A stretch of 64,000 nt of DNA from Myoxocephalus aenaeus. Its lineage: Eukaryota; Chordata; Actinopteri; Perciformes; Cottidae. The notes under the pieces are model-generated. The model was not told the DNA's origin. It saw nothing but the letters and a program-made list of their open reading frames with translations, and did no database searches. A program made the position numbers and the translations under genes. This document shows, one piece after another, positions 26,961 to 39,500 of the stretch (positions are counted from its first letter, which is position 1; the number at the start of each line of letters is the position of its first letter). Where the stretch lies: positions 124,001-188,000 of the forward strand of contig JBAMJR010000099.1 of the NCBI GenBank assembly GCA_038501785.1, written 5' to 3'.

Positions 26961-28160
26961 GCAACTTAGTGCAACCTTTTTAAATCTGACTATTTATAAT
27001 TTTCTCTTGTCTGAGTAAAATATTTCTTTCAAAATGCTTTTGTTATAAATGTCCCAAAGCCATGGTGTTTCATAATGTACTGCACGTGTGTGTTTCAGTT
27101 TCTGGCACATCATCTGCACCTCATTAGTAAGTTACACCGCGCTCCTTGTGCACGTGTGCGTTGTTGGATTCTGTTGTCAGGGCTGCATGTGTAAAACGGC
27201 CTGAGGGTTGAACTTTCCCCTACTTCTCACACTGACTCCTCCATCTTTGAATGTTCTCCAGCATTCCTGATCCATACTGAAGACGGGCCGCGACACGCCT
27301 GCTTCTCTCACTGAGATAAACAACAATATTTAACTATCAGTGTTATTTGTGGAGGTCAAAGAAACACATTCTTGCCATTACATCTTGTTGTTTATCAAAT
27401 CTACAAAACTGAACTATTTTGTCATTTTTAATTATTAAATCTGAATTCCCACACAACTTAAAAAAAACAAATAAAAAAACAAACAGACATTTTGCTATTG
27501 GATTAAATGTTTCAATAAAATAGAAACAGAGGAGATTAACATTGTTTGATCACAATTAGTCTGTTGGGGATGTTAAATAGGGACTTTTTTCCCCCCTTAG
27601 GGATGAAAAATGCACGCTAAAAGTTAGATCCAATACTTCATTAATGAAAATAGAATATAAACAAATAAATGCCTGTGATGTACAAGAGTATTGTGTTACA
27701 TAGAATAACAACAATAAGCCGATTGATTGATTAATCAGACACTATGGAGTAATTTTTCAAGCAAAAATACCAAATATGTACTGGTTCCTGGTTCTCAAAT
27801 GTAAACACTCTCTTGGTCTTATATTATATTTTTGACTTTTTGGTCAGACAAAAACAAGACAATTAATGAATTATTTTATGAGTTCTTTTATGGAAACTAC
27901 CAGGCGTACAACTAGACAAAAACAAAAACAAGTAAAGTTTTAGAATAAAACTATTTTTTACAAAAAATTACAAATCAGAAGCTGACTTGTAAAAGTGCTT
28001 CAGTAGAAAAGCTCAGTTTGAGCTTTGAAAATAAAACAGAAGCCATGTCAAGTTCTGCCATCAGTCAGTGTTAGTAATTCAGACCTTTCATTGCATCATG
28101 ATCCAGGTCTGCATAAGGGTGACTAAAGACCTTCCACGCCCCCAGCCTCTCGTCATCCCA
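26961..28160. other. upstream flank of angptl4, no gene seen
   Basis: AT-rich DNA without recognisable exons. Distal control elements of angptl4 could lie here, but no binding site was distinctive enough to annotate. Confidence 0.5.
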
Positions 28161-28169
28161 CCTCCAAGC

Positions 28170-28255
28170 TGTAACAGCCAATCAGAAGAGCCCTCTGCTG
28201 CAGCCCTGGGCTATAAAAATCTCTCAGTGCTGTGCAGAGACAGACATTAAAACCA
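28170..28255 (+). promoter_or_regulatory. angptl4: angptl4 core promoter
   Basis: A CCAAT box (AGCCAATCAG, 28176-28185) is followed by a TATA box (TATAAAAA, 28212-28219). The expected transcription start is about 25-35 bp downstream, which leaves a 5'UTR of roughly 45-50 nt before the ATG at 28293. A TATA-driven promoter suits a strongly inducible, metabolically regulated gene. Confidence 0.75.
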
Positions 28256-28292
28256 GCTTACATACTGAAACCGACTCCCAGCGGACACAAAG

Positions 28293-31072
28293 ATGAACAT
28301 GCCACAGCTTCTCATCGTCGTGACCATTTTGGTGCACGCAGCAGACGCTTTCCCCACAGACAGAAGATCTCTGCCTGGCCGGGACAAACAAGCCTCCTGG
28401 GACGACATGAATGTGGTGGCTCACGGCCTCTTGCAGCTGGGCCAGGGTCTGAAGGAGCATGTGGACAAGACCAAAGCCCAGATGAGAGACGTCAACGCCA
28501 AACTGAAGGCCTTTAACGGCACGGTGGCTGAACTGGAGAGGAAGCAACGGGAGCAAGATGAAGCTCTGAAGGCAAGAACCAAAGAAGCGGAGGAGGAGGC
28601 GGAGAGGGAGAGGCTGGCGGCAGAGCTAGCTGAGGAGGTGAGGGTGAAGGTGGAGGAGGTGAAGACACAGAGCGAGGACATACACACCAGGATGGACAGA
28701 CTGGAGGAGAAGGTGGATGAGGTTCTCAAAGAGCCGACACTGGTCCGCAACAACAGCGATCACACAGGAGTCCCATTTATCCAGGTGAGAAGACAAAAAT
28801 ACTGCTGTAAATGTGAAAATGTGTAGTTCTGCAAATGAGAAATGAAAACACATAGTCCAGTAAATGTTCTAAAGGGACCACATCCTTCAGAGATTTTTAT
28901 TTTTTATTTTTAAAAACTCACTGCAACAGCTGGTCTGAAGCCAAATGTGATAAAACAATAGAAGCATTTCTGAAAACAAAATTCACGAGTGCTTTCCAGA
29001 AGTTCCAAAACACAATCCTACAGTAGTTTGTACTGTTTCCCATCTAAATACCTCCATGTTGGATGTAATATTTGAAACGAAGCTGCACCCCTGAAAACAC
29101 CACAATGCTGTGACGCTGACGAGACATTGTATTTTTCCAGAGACTGGTAGCGGCTCAGAACAGACGCATCGACCAGCTGGTGGAGAAAATCAAGCAGCAA
29201 CAAAACAAACTGGAGAAGCAGAGTCGGCACCTGCAAACCCTGCAAATCAAGGTGAGCCTCCTAAGCCAGTGAGACAGAACAAGTGTGACCTTTCAGCTGC
29301 AGGATGATCCCTCAAAAAGATTACTTTTGCATTTTGTCAGTGATTAATTATAGTTTCTTGATCCTCCAGGTTGCACACAAGAGAGTAAAATCCCACCGAC
29401 GGAGAGACGAAGAGACGGCGCTGAGGGGAGAGCCAGAAGAGCTGAGCAGAGACGCATCAGGTAAGAAAGAAAGAAAAAGTTGCTCTGACAGGAAGGAAAG
29501 AAATCTAGATGAGCGATGATATTGAAAAGACTTTAAACAGCAGTCCAGCAAACGTCATTCAGTTTGTAACAGTTTGCAGAAAGAGAACACAGGAGCTATT
29601 CATTCAACCCAAAGTGACATAAGAACAACAACAACAACAAAAATCACCTTTGCACCTGAGTTTATAACACTTGACTCGCTGGCAGAGCGGTTTACACGTA
29701 GTCCAAAGATCAGGAGAAAATGCGGACAGCAGCTTTTAAACGCAACAACAGTACAGTACTATGTTTGTCAGGGAAGGTGCAAAAAAAGCAGCAAAAGTGT
29801 GACATAAAACCAGATTCCTCAACAACATTTTCCAGATGTCCTGATTTGAATGTCCAAAATCAAACTTCAATCATCTGATCAGTTTTCTGTGTTCTGTTTT
29901 CTCTCAGGTTTGGCCCGAGACTGTCACGACCTGTTTGTACGAGGCCAGCGAGCCAGCGGCGTCTACAAAATCCAACCACAGAGCTCCCTGCCCTTCAACG
30001 TCCTCTGTGAAATGACTTCCGGTGAGTCAAACAGGAGCTTTCTCTGAAGGTTCTCTGGTTTTAATTATACAACACGGCTACACAGCTAAAGGCTGAACGT
30101 GGAAACTTTTTATTGAAAACTACACGCGTCTCAACAGCTTAAATCACAGAGCAGTCTCTAAAAAATAAATTTAAAAAAAAACGAGCGTGGGCCCAACTAA
30201 GAACAGACATTTTAGTTAAAAAGGTTGCACATCAGCGATGCATGATCCTGAAGACAAGACTCTTTAGCTCAATCTTTTCTCTTTCTTTCTCTCTCTCTGC
30301 AGAAGGTGGATGGACTGTGATCCAGAAACGTCAAGATGGATCCAAGAACTTCAACCAGCTGTGGGAAAGCTATAAGAAAGGCTTTGGCAACCTGAATGGT
30401 AAGAAACTTGGCTCAAATGAGTTCTTTAAATATCTGCATCCCTAAACCTCGATGGCGAAAATTAATCTCAACATTTCCCCTTCCTTCAGGTGAGTTTTGG
30501 TTGGGCTTGGAGAACATCCACTCCCTCACCAAACAAGGCCAGTACGTCCTGCAGGTGGAGCTCTCTGATCAGGTGGGAGAGCAGCAGCGGGAGGCTCGCT
30601 ATCGACTCCAACTTGAAGGCGAAGAGAAGAAGTTTGCTCTCCACCTGGAGCAGGAGTCTTCATCTGGGGCTCAGGAGAACATAATGACAACCAAAGAATC
30701 CGGTCTTCCTTTTTCCACGGCCGACAGAGACAACGACCTCTCTGCCGACGTAAACTGCGCTGCGCTGCTCTCCGGTACGACAGCCGCACTGACCCCGAAA
30801 CCGCAACACATACAAACTGTCTTAATACCAGGGAACATATGAATGAAACAAAAGTGTTGCTATAAAAATGCTCTTGTTTTGTTGTTGCAGGTGGTTGGTG
30901 GTTCAGTAGTTGTGGTGAGTCAAATCTCAATGGCAGATATCCCAGAAGGCCGAGCGTGCTCAGACGGCAGCAGTCCAGAAGACAAGAGATGTTCTGGTCG
31001 TCCACAAAAGGACAAAACAACTCTGTGAAGGCCACTCTTCTGAAGATCGCGCCCGCCACAATAGAACAATAA
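28293..31072 (+). CDS. angptl4: angptl4, angiopoietin-like 4 (complete, 7 coding exons, 456 aa)
   Basis: Coding exons: 28293-28784, 29141-29251, 29370-29460, 29908-30021, 30303-30398, 30490-30774, 30891-31072. All introns are GT-AG, every junction keeps frame, and the sum is 457 codons with the stop. ANGPTL4 is a secreted inhibitor of lipoprotein lipase that diverts circulating triglyceride away from tissues. Residues 1-19 form a signal peptide. Residues 36-56 (WDDMNVVAHGLLQLGQGLKE) are the lipase-inhibiting motif. A Glu-rich coiled coil fills the rest of exons 1-2 and drives oligomerisation. A basic linker (SHRRRDEE) leads to the fibrinogen-like domain, about 236-456, with four cysteines (RDCHDLF, VLCEMTS, NCAALL, SSCGES) as in ANGPTL4, plus EGGWTVIQKRQDGS and GGWWFSSC. 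Seven exons match the mammalian gene. The lipase motif and the kank3 neighbour exclude angptl6 and angptl8; angptl3 is less likely. Confidence 0.95.
29644..29656 (-). promoter_or_regulatory. DR1-like nuclear receptor site in angptl4 intron 3
   Basis: The minus strand reads GGTGCAAAGGTGA, two hexamers separated by one A. It is close to the DR1 consensus AGGTCA-A-AGGTCA bound by PPAR/RXR and HNF4, with about two to three mismatches. Mammalian ANGPTL4 is a PPAR target through an element in its intron 3, the same intron as here. One short match could still be chance. Confidence 0.35.
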
Positions 31073-31390
31073 GCAAATCAGTCTCAAACAGCAGAGGACC
31101 AATCAAAGAAAACACAAATTAATGATCTAACAAACACTGGATCATCAGATATTTCTATGCTGTGCCATACGATCAATAATTGTCATATTGACATTTGTTT
31201 ATTCCCTTTATAAGGACTTCCTGATCATATTTTGTAATATCATGTATGTGTTTTAAATACTTCTACTGCAATAGTGTACAGTGTATTATCTTTATCATTT
31301 ATACATGTTCAACATTATATATTTTATTTACATGAATTAGATGAGAATAAAGTTTTGAAAAAGTTTAATAAATCGTGGTTCCTTGTTCTT
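31073..31390 (+). terminator. angptl4: angptl4 3'UTR with two poly(A) signals
   Basis: After the TAA stop the AT-rich 3'UTR carries AATAAA at 31346-31351 and again at 31367-31372. A T/GT-rich stretch follows (TCGTGGTTCCTTGTTCTTGC), as expected for cleavage shortly after 31372. Confidence 0.75.
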
Positions 31391-32490
31391 GCTTGAAGGC
31401 GTAACGGCACACAAACCTCTCAATAAAATGAAAAACCATACAAAAACAAATGTTTTACACTTAAAGTCCTTCAAATGACGTACATGTATGAGTTACGCAA
31501 GTCTTTTTATAAAAAGGTAAAAAAAAAATAACACAAACTGTACATGAGTATATTGAAAAGCTGAGAATGCTACATCTGTGGTGTGAAGTAAATAAACATA
31601 CATTTGCAGTTTTGATATGGTTGCCATGGGTCGCCTTATAATCAGATTTTAAATGAATGGCTATTAAGGGAATATTCATAACTACATCACAATATTTAGG
31701 ACAGTGCGATGTTTGTTTAACATCTCATGAGTATTGGAAAAAAAGGCGTGAACAATGACTTCTTTAAAACTACTGCTCCCTGCTGTGGAAATGATAAAGA
31801 ACACAGCTGACGCGTTTAATTAATTAGAGAGAAAGCTCACAAGTGTATTTTTGTATCAATCAAATCAATGGAAAAGCTCTTTCTTAAAAGTAAACAGTTT
31901 CTTCTCACTTTGTTATGAATGTGAAATGGTTGTTGGGCCTGTGTTTTACCCCTGTGCAATTTATTGTATTTATACAATACAAGTATATGTCTTCTTACTG
32001 AAGCTTTTCTCTAATCTTCAACAACAACAAAAAGGATGTATTAGGGTGCTTCATATTCTTTTATTTGGTGTTAGTAAATTTGACTTTTGTGACGTCCATG
32101 TTGACAAGAGTTGTGCTCATAAGCCCCCTGAATCCATCTCCTTCCAACTACATAGTTTCCCTTCTGTTTTCTGAATCTGGCATATTAATTGAGTTTGATT
32201 TAATTGGTTTATGTTGTACTTTTATCTCCTTTCCCCTAAACTAAAACATCAAAAGCCCACAAACTGTTTATCTACCAACTGCCTGAACCTTGAAAATAAT
32301 CTTCTGATATTTTACAAATTACGTCTAAAATACTATTAAAAACAGTACTTTTCATTTCACTTTTCTTAAAACTTTGGAGGGGGGAAAAGTTCACATTCTG
32401 TTTATTTTTTTCAATATCTGAGAGTACATTTAACCACGAACAGGTCATGGGAGCTCATCTTACAGATGGTCATCAGACACATGCGTAACA
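31391..32490. other. spacer between converging angptl4 and dpp9
   Basis: About 1.1 kb between the two opposing poly(A) signals. AT-rich, no exon or recognisable repeat seen. Confidence 0.6.
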
Positions 32491-32496
32491 AGGCAT

Positions 32497-33530
32497 TTTA
32501 TTGTCGTCGGTCGTCAGACAGATTCCCTGATATATACTATATGAGCAAGGCACCTCAGACTGCTAACAGTTGTCATACATCATCTTATAAATCAGTTTGT
32601 TGGCACCAAGGCAAATATATGTAAAATGTGCAAAATTCCTCAGCAGCAGCAGAAGAAGAGAGGCTCCCCACAAAATTTAAGCAAGCGAGTAAGCGAGTGA
32701 AACAGCAACAGGTCGCTACATAGTTCCACCTTTTATGAATGCATAAGAATTCATAAAAAACATGTTTTAACAGTAAACCAAAAAAATGTGGCATGTGACT
32801 TTTTCTTGTAGATCTGCCAAAGTGTGGCACAGCACATAAGAAGTCATCTATGATAATGACGCGAGGGCACAGAGTATACGACAAGGGGTTAAGAGCTTGC
32901 TTGTATGCTCTTATAGAGCTTTACGTTTGCAAACATTACTCCAGTGTTTATTCACCGACACAGGAAAACGACCAGCAGTCGGGTCCCAGAAAAACATAAG
33001 TGAGCTTTCAATAAAAAAAAAAGGAATTGCAAGAAAAAAGACAGAGCTGCTGGTCCACTTCTGTTCTGGTTGCATTGCTGACAAAGTTTTGTCTAAACAT
33101 CAATGTGAGTGTAATTTTTGATGGACTCCACCATCTCACCACATCTCAAAGAGCCTCAGTCCTGTTGGTTCAGGACGAACGGCGCCCTCTGTTTGATTTG
33201 GGGCTGAAAGCAATTCATCAGATTTCCCTACACTGACAAATACAGTGTTGACTACTTTCTCTCAGCAGTGGTCTCACTTATGGTGATGATTCTAAGATCA
33301 GAAAATTAATCTTGTAATGATTTATTGATGCTAAAATGCACCTTGAAGACTGACGGAACGACTCTTGTGGTGTGATGAGGTATGGCATAGCTTGCAGCGA
33401 GTATAATATCATAAAATCAAGGGAGAGGAGAAGATGGTGCAGGTTTAAATAAATGGAGGAAAAGGAAAGAGGAGACAAGGAGAGGAGGTTAATAAGCAAG
33501 GAAGGGAAGGTCAGTGTGTCGCAAGTCTTA
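32497..33530 (-). terminator. dpp9: dpp9 3'UTR and poly(A) signal
   Basis: The minus strand carries AATAAA at 32502-32497, about 1.03 kb after the dpp9 stop codon, which gives a plausible 3'UTR end. No other gene lies between. Confidence 0.55.
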
Positions 33531-36500
33531 TCAGAGGTTCTGCTGGAGGAAGTGCAGCAGCGTAATCTCGTAATGTTCTCCAGACTCTGGACATCGGATG
33601 CTGTGTCGCTCGTTGGGATAAATCTGGAAGAAAAATAAATAAATACATTCGATCAGCTGGATTGTTTAATGTTTCACATCCTGTTTTCTATTTATATAAA
33701 CTACATAATGCATGATGTTAGTGGCTGTTTTTTCTATCTTAATTTGAAATACTGGAAAAACTGGAGAAGCTTCCCTCTCTTCTTCCAGCTGCTGTCTTGT
33801 TTAAGCAAATTAGAGAACGCAGATACAAGGAAGAACAAGACACAACATAACAGGTTGTCCTTTACATCTTTTGTGCTTTGTAATGTGTTGAATTGCCTCA
33901 TGACAGTTGTTCTTTATAGAAGGAGTTCGGCCTCCTCAGACTTTATGAAATAAATGGATTCAGACTCAGTTTCACATCTTTAATCACAGACTTCACTAAA
34001 GTCAGCATAAGCAAGTGAATCCTCTTACCTGCAGGTTGTAAGGCTTTCCCGCCTTGATGAGTTGAGACACCAAGAAGTTAGTGTGAAAAAAGTGCACATT
34101 CTCATCGAGAAACCCGTGCAGGATCAGCAATCGGTTGGGCCTTTGTTTAACAGAGAGATGCAATTATTAGTTTACAGTAACAGGAACACAGAAATTTAAT
34201 CAAATTTGGCACTTTCATGTCTACTTCGACATACTTCTAACCTCAACCTACAAATGATCTACCTTCCGTGGTATTTTGTGACATTAACTGTAAAAAACAG
34301 CCTTGTTAGACAAAAGTGGCGGGAAACAGAAGGTGCCGTATAATATGATATCATAATATGACTGCGCTCACTCATTGGGGAGTTTGTCAACGTGCAGGGC
34401 GACAGAACAAGCCTCGTATCCCTTCTGGTTTTTGTCAGGCGTGTCCAGATATCGCTCTGTGTAGCCGGTGTCGTAGGCCATCCACAACGTCACTGGAGCT
34501 CCGGCAATGGCAACCTGCAAAACACAAACAAAACATGTTTTTATTATCTCTTCCTCTAAAGAAATACACAGTATACAATAATACAGTGCAGATTGAGTCA
34601 TATATTATCAGATTTATGAAGCCATTTGAGACACAGCAAACAAGAGTCATACAAAATGATCTGAAAAATGCACTTTTTCGAAACACCATGGCCACTGAGA
34701 AACAAACAGCTTCCCTGAACAAACAGCTTCCCTGAAGTGGCAACATTTTGCCATCCCTGTGAGTTATGTAAACAACATCAACGCATACAACTACAGTTTG
34801 TAGGCAGCAGAAGATTTAGAGACGCAGCAGTGACGCCCCCGAACCCGGCAAAGAAAACAGTGCTCAGCAAACTGCAGTCCCACTATCGCCACTTAAAATT
34901 AAATAGGCTCCAAGTTAGCCTTCGAGTCTCATACTTGCTCACTTACTGCACATACTTTAGCATAACAAAGTATTATAACATTAGTGGCTTTGACCTTGAA
35001 GATGTCCGGTTTGTGGATGAGGCCCATAAGGGAGAGGAAGCCTCCGTATGACCAGCCATGGATGGCAACACGATTCAGGTCCACAAACTTGTACTTTTCA
35101 GCTACGTAGTGTAAACCCTCCACCTGGTCTTCAATCTCCACTTGACCCTGATTGGAGGAGAACAAATAGGTAACTCACCTGGCATTACAGTACCAATCTA
35201 CATACAATATGCACACATTTAAAAAGTGTTAAAACGAATAAGCTCAGAAAAAAAAGACTTCATCTTTAATTTACATTATATGTCAATTCTAAATCAGAGT
35301 ATGATGACTGCATAACTACAAGCTGCATGTTATCATAGAGTAATGTGGTCATAAAACACCTTTCAATATCAGTAAATGACTTAATTTCCTCTGTAAATAC
35401 CTCTTTCAGAGTAAAACATGTAAATCAAATCCTTCATTCCACTACCCAAGTCTTTTTGGGGAGATTTCATCAATGTGTTAACTACCATTTTGTCCTTCAC
35501 AGCTCCTTCAAACTTGAGTCCCCGCTGACAGGAGCCTCTTCCATCGATGACCAGCACAGCGTAGCCGAGGAAAGCCAGCGTGCTCAGCCGTAGGTACTTC
35601 ACTCCTTTATAAGAGTTATTCACTAACTGGACCTGGAAGAAAAAGACAAAAAAAGCAACAATAGCAATTTGTCAAATAAACATGAGGATGATGATATGAT
35701 GACTGATTATAGTTGAATTTAAGCTTCGACTGTCTGTTACTTTGCAACAGGGATCAAACTTGTGACTGTGATGAAGTATTCAGATTGTTTATTTAGGTAA
35801 AAATACCAACATAACAACTATATTAGAATAACAAATATAGCATTTTATCATTAAAATGTAATTGAACTATCAAAAGTAAACCTACTCATTTAAGTCTGCT
35901 TGACATTAATCTACTGTGAAAGTGGAAGAGATCAAACCTGCGGGCCACCGTAAACAAAGACGACAGTTGGATGCTTCCTGCCGGGGACCAGGTGGTGTGG
36001 TTTGTACAACATGCCGTACAGCTCGAAGCCCGACTTCCCCGTGAAGCTAAAGATCTCTGGAGGAGTGCAGTCGAAAGGGAAACCTGGAAATGTGCACAAG
36101 TCTGAACCTTAACTCAGTTTAAATCAGTGGATACGAGTGTAATCTTAAACAGGTGAGAGGGGGAAAGAAACCATCACAGCTGCCAGACAATATTTGACCC
36201 GTTATAAACATTTGTTTTCAGTACCAGCAGATTCCATCATGCTCGCCCAGAACTGAGGCTCTTTGTGCAGCGGGGTGTCGTCTGGGCCTTGCAGCTTGTA
36301 GATGTGCACACAGGGAGCGGTGGTCAAGCTGCTGTAGTGGCTGACAAACATGTCGAAGGTCTGTATGAAGAAACAAATATATATATAAAAATCACACAAT
36401 AAAGGGTTAAAAGGCATCCCTTACAATTTATATTTCTGCTGACACTTGACACAGTAATGCAGGAACACAAACACAAATTTTCTTTTTTAAATTAAGGTTA

Positions 36501-39500
36501 TACTCGTGGTATTTTGAACGCTGATGCCAATACTGTTATTTTGAGGATTTTGATGATATTTTGTGATTATAAATGTTATCATATAATTGTGCCTCTAACA
36601 GCCGGGGAACACTTTTAACACGCATGAAATAAACAAATAAAAGTAACACTGTATTGATGCCTCCATCATATCAGAGATCAATGATACTGATCACAATGAA
36701 TTAAATATAATCTGTTGAAGCTGTAAATCCTAATTTAAGTCACACATTCAAGATGTATGACTCGCGAGTGTAGCATTAAATAAGTTCTGATAGGCATCAG
36801 CAGCATCACTGATAATACATGCTGTACATTTCTTTTGCAGTTGAATCTTCTACAGAGGCAAAAGTAAAGGTTACCATGTTATCTGACATAAAAGAAAGTG
36901 TCCATGCAGGTGCGGGTGTCTAATTAATTCTGCTGGGTGGCGGGTGGATGATTTATGTGTATTTGGATGACGTTAGACTCGGTCCAGGCATCACTGATGT
37001 GTGTGTTACATACCTGGCTCACTGAGCAGCTGTGGGAGAAGCCGGGTTTCGTGAGTCGGACGATTTCAGCTGGTGATTCGTAGCTCACGACATAAAGGTG
37101 ATGCTCCAGAGGAGAGTCTCTGGTTCCCTGGAAGTAAACCAGCTTTGCTGCCTCGTCCACCCAAATCTGAGGACTTGATGAACGCTGCAAAAAAAACAGT
37201 CAGAAACAGTGTTTGTCTGTTTTGTTAAAACACAAAAAGAAAAAAAGGATCAACATCCTGTTTTGAAGTAGTGTTTTTTCATTAGTTGGTATAGTCACTG
37301 TACATCCCCGTCTTATTATTTCCTTTGTCATATATTATTAGTTCAAACAAGTCAACAGATAATATGTAGCTAACAACTACATATTATTTTATGGTGATTC
37401 ATTTGTGCTGCTCTGGAACGGATACAATTAAACGTCAGTCACCTTTAACAGATATGTGGGCGGGGCTTTACCTTTGCTCCGTGATTGGCCAGCACCTCCC
37501 ACTCCCCACTGGTTATGGTGACCTCCTCTTTGACTGGACACTTGAAATCATCTGGTGAGAGAGGGGAGAAGACAGGTGCACTGATCGATCAATTGACTTG
37601 TTTTACAACAAAGGAATCTTTACATTACTTATTTGGTTCTTATCAATATCATAGTACTGATCCAGCAAAGAAATTACCTTTTAATGAATGCTGACACGGG
37701 CATATCATTCTGCTACTGTATTTAATTGCTGCCTTTGACACCATTGACATCCTTTTAGATTGACTCAAGTACTCATAAAGCTTTTTATCACTGAGAAATA
37801 TTGAAAAATAAGATATATTTTAACTTGTAGAAATGCAGCAACAGCCTCTTAACTATAATTCAGCTGCCAGGCTTTAAACAAGAACAAGGGAGGTATGAGC
37901 ACATCACATCTATTTTTAGCTTATTTACAATGGCTCCCTGTTTGTTTTATGACTGATTTAAGATCTTGTTAGAATGCTTTAAAAAACTAAACTGGCAAAA
38001 CTGAGACCATTCTAACAGAGTAGAAAGTCTTGAACTGGAACTGAAAAAAAACATTGTGGCTCATATGTGAAAACCAAATCAAAATGTTTTCCCCAAACTG
38101 ATTGAATGAATTGGGCTTTTTGAGTTAATAAGTCGGTATGGTACTGTATGGTTGGGTTAGATTATAGACCAAACTACAAGGAGTTGTTTTTTCACAAATG
38201 CAAGTTTCCATTGATTTAATTGTATTAACTTTAAATATGAATGAATACATGCCCTTCACTAAAGTCTATAAATGAAGTAATGATACCTTTTCAGGGGACA
38301 ATTTGTCTGGTTCACCTGAAGTGAGAATGTGCTTGTTGATGGCATTACCTTCAGAGTGCATGTAGCCGTTGGCCCAGTTGTAGCTGCCCTGCTGTAACGC
38401 TGCTGTGATCTTATACAGGTGACAGAAACCGGTTTTTGATTCATTTACTGCTATGAAGCTGATGTCATCATCACTGGTTTGGATGAACGGATGGAAGATG
38501 TCGTGCACCTGAAAGACAAATCATGATGTGGTTTTTTTTTCCACTGAAGACTGCACTATTTTTACAAGATTTCTAACAGAGCCCTAGAATGATGTGGTGT
38601 TGGGCCTCACATTGATCCAGATGTCACTGGTCTCCTGGTAGACGATGAAGGGATGGACAGCGTCTCCCAGGGCCTCTAGGCACTCGTGCCTGTTGGCTTC
38701 GTCCTGATGTGCAGGGATGAAGAGCGCTGGAGGCAGCAGGACCAACTGGAGACGCTGCTGGCGTCGGTCCATCATGACCGCCCATGCACTGACACACAGA
38801 AAGAGGAAAAGCTGTAAGGCACGTGCAGTATACAGAATGTTACAACATTTTGGAGCATGTCTACGAATGGTGTTTTTAAAATTAGTTTTTTTTTACTATC
38901 TTCCGTCTTTTGTCCATCCGGCTCTGGTGATATATTCAGCACCAGGGAACAGGCTAGCGAAGGGAACAGGCAACTCCTTCTCCTGCGTGCTGACAATCTG
39001 AGGGCGAAACAACAAGAAGTATTTGAACTTCTCTCGGAAGAACTTTCTGGTAAACTATGTTTTACGGCACTGAACAAGCACTCACTTTGCCAAGATTGTC
39101 TGTCCTGATTTCGGCTATTTTTAGATTAATATCCGGATTCTTGCTGCCTGAATACAAAAAAGAAACGAGTTGCACATCAACATACAATTCCACATGATAC
39201 CTTTTTGATATAACTCAATACTTCTGTTAATAAGAGTCATGCTGTATTGACTGAGCTACACAACAAACATACATGCACAGAGTTTTAAAAAGTACCCAGT
39301 GGAGTTCTACTAGAGCGTTTTTCTTATATTATCTTTATTAACGTGCTAAAACACCAGCACTTCACCACCAAAGTCACAAAACGTCCACAGGGCATCCTTT
39401 AAAAAACAAAAATAATAATAATAAAACTTACCGACTGCATATTTATTTTAATTATACAAATCCAATAAACAACAAATGCAGCACAGATTTAAAATGTAAA

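Noticed and set aside
30526..31059. 177-codon minus-strand frame over angptl4 exons 6-7
   Set aside because: It is antisense to the fibrinogen-like domain and reads straight through an intron. The plus strand has intact splice sites and homology.
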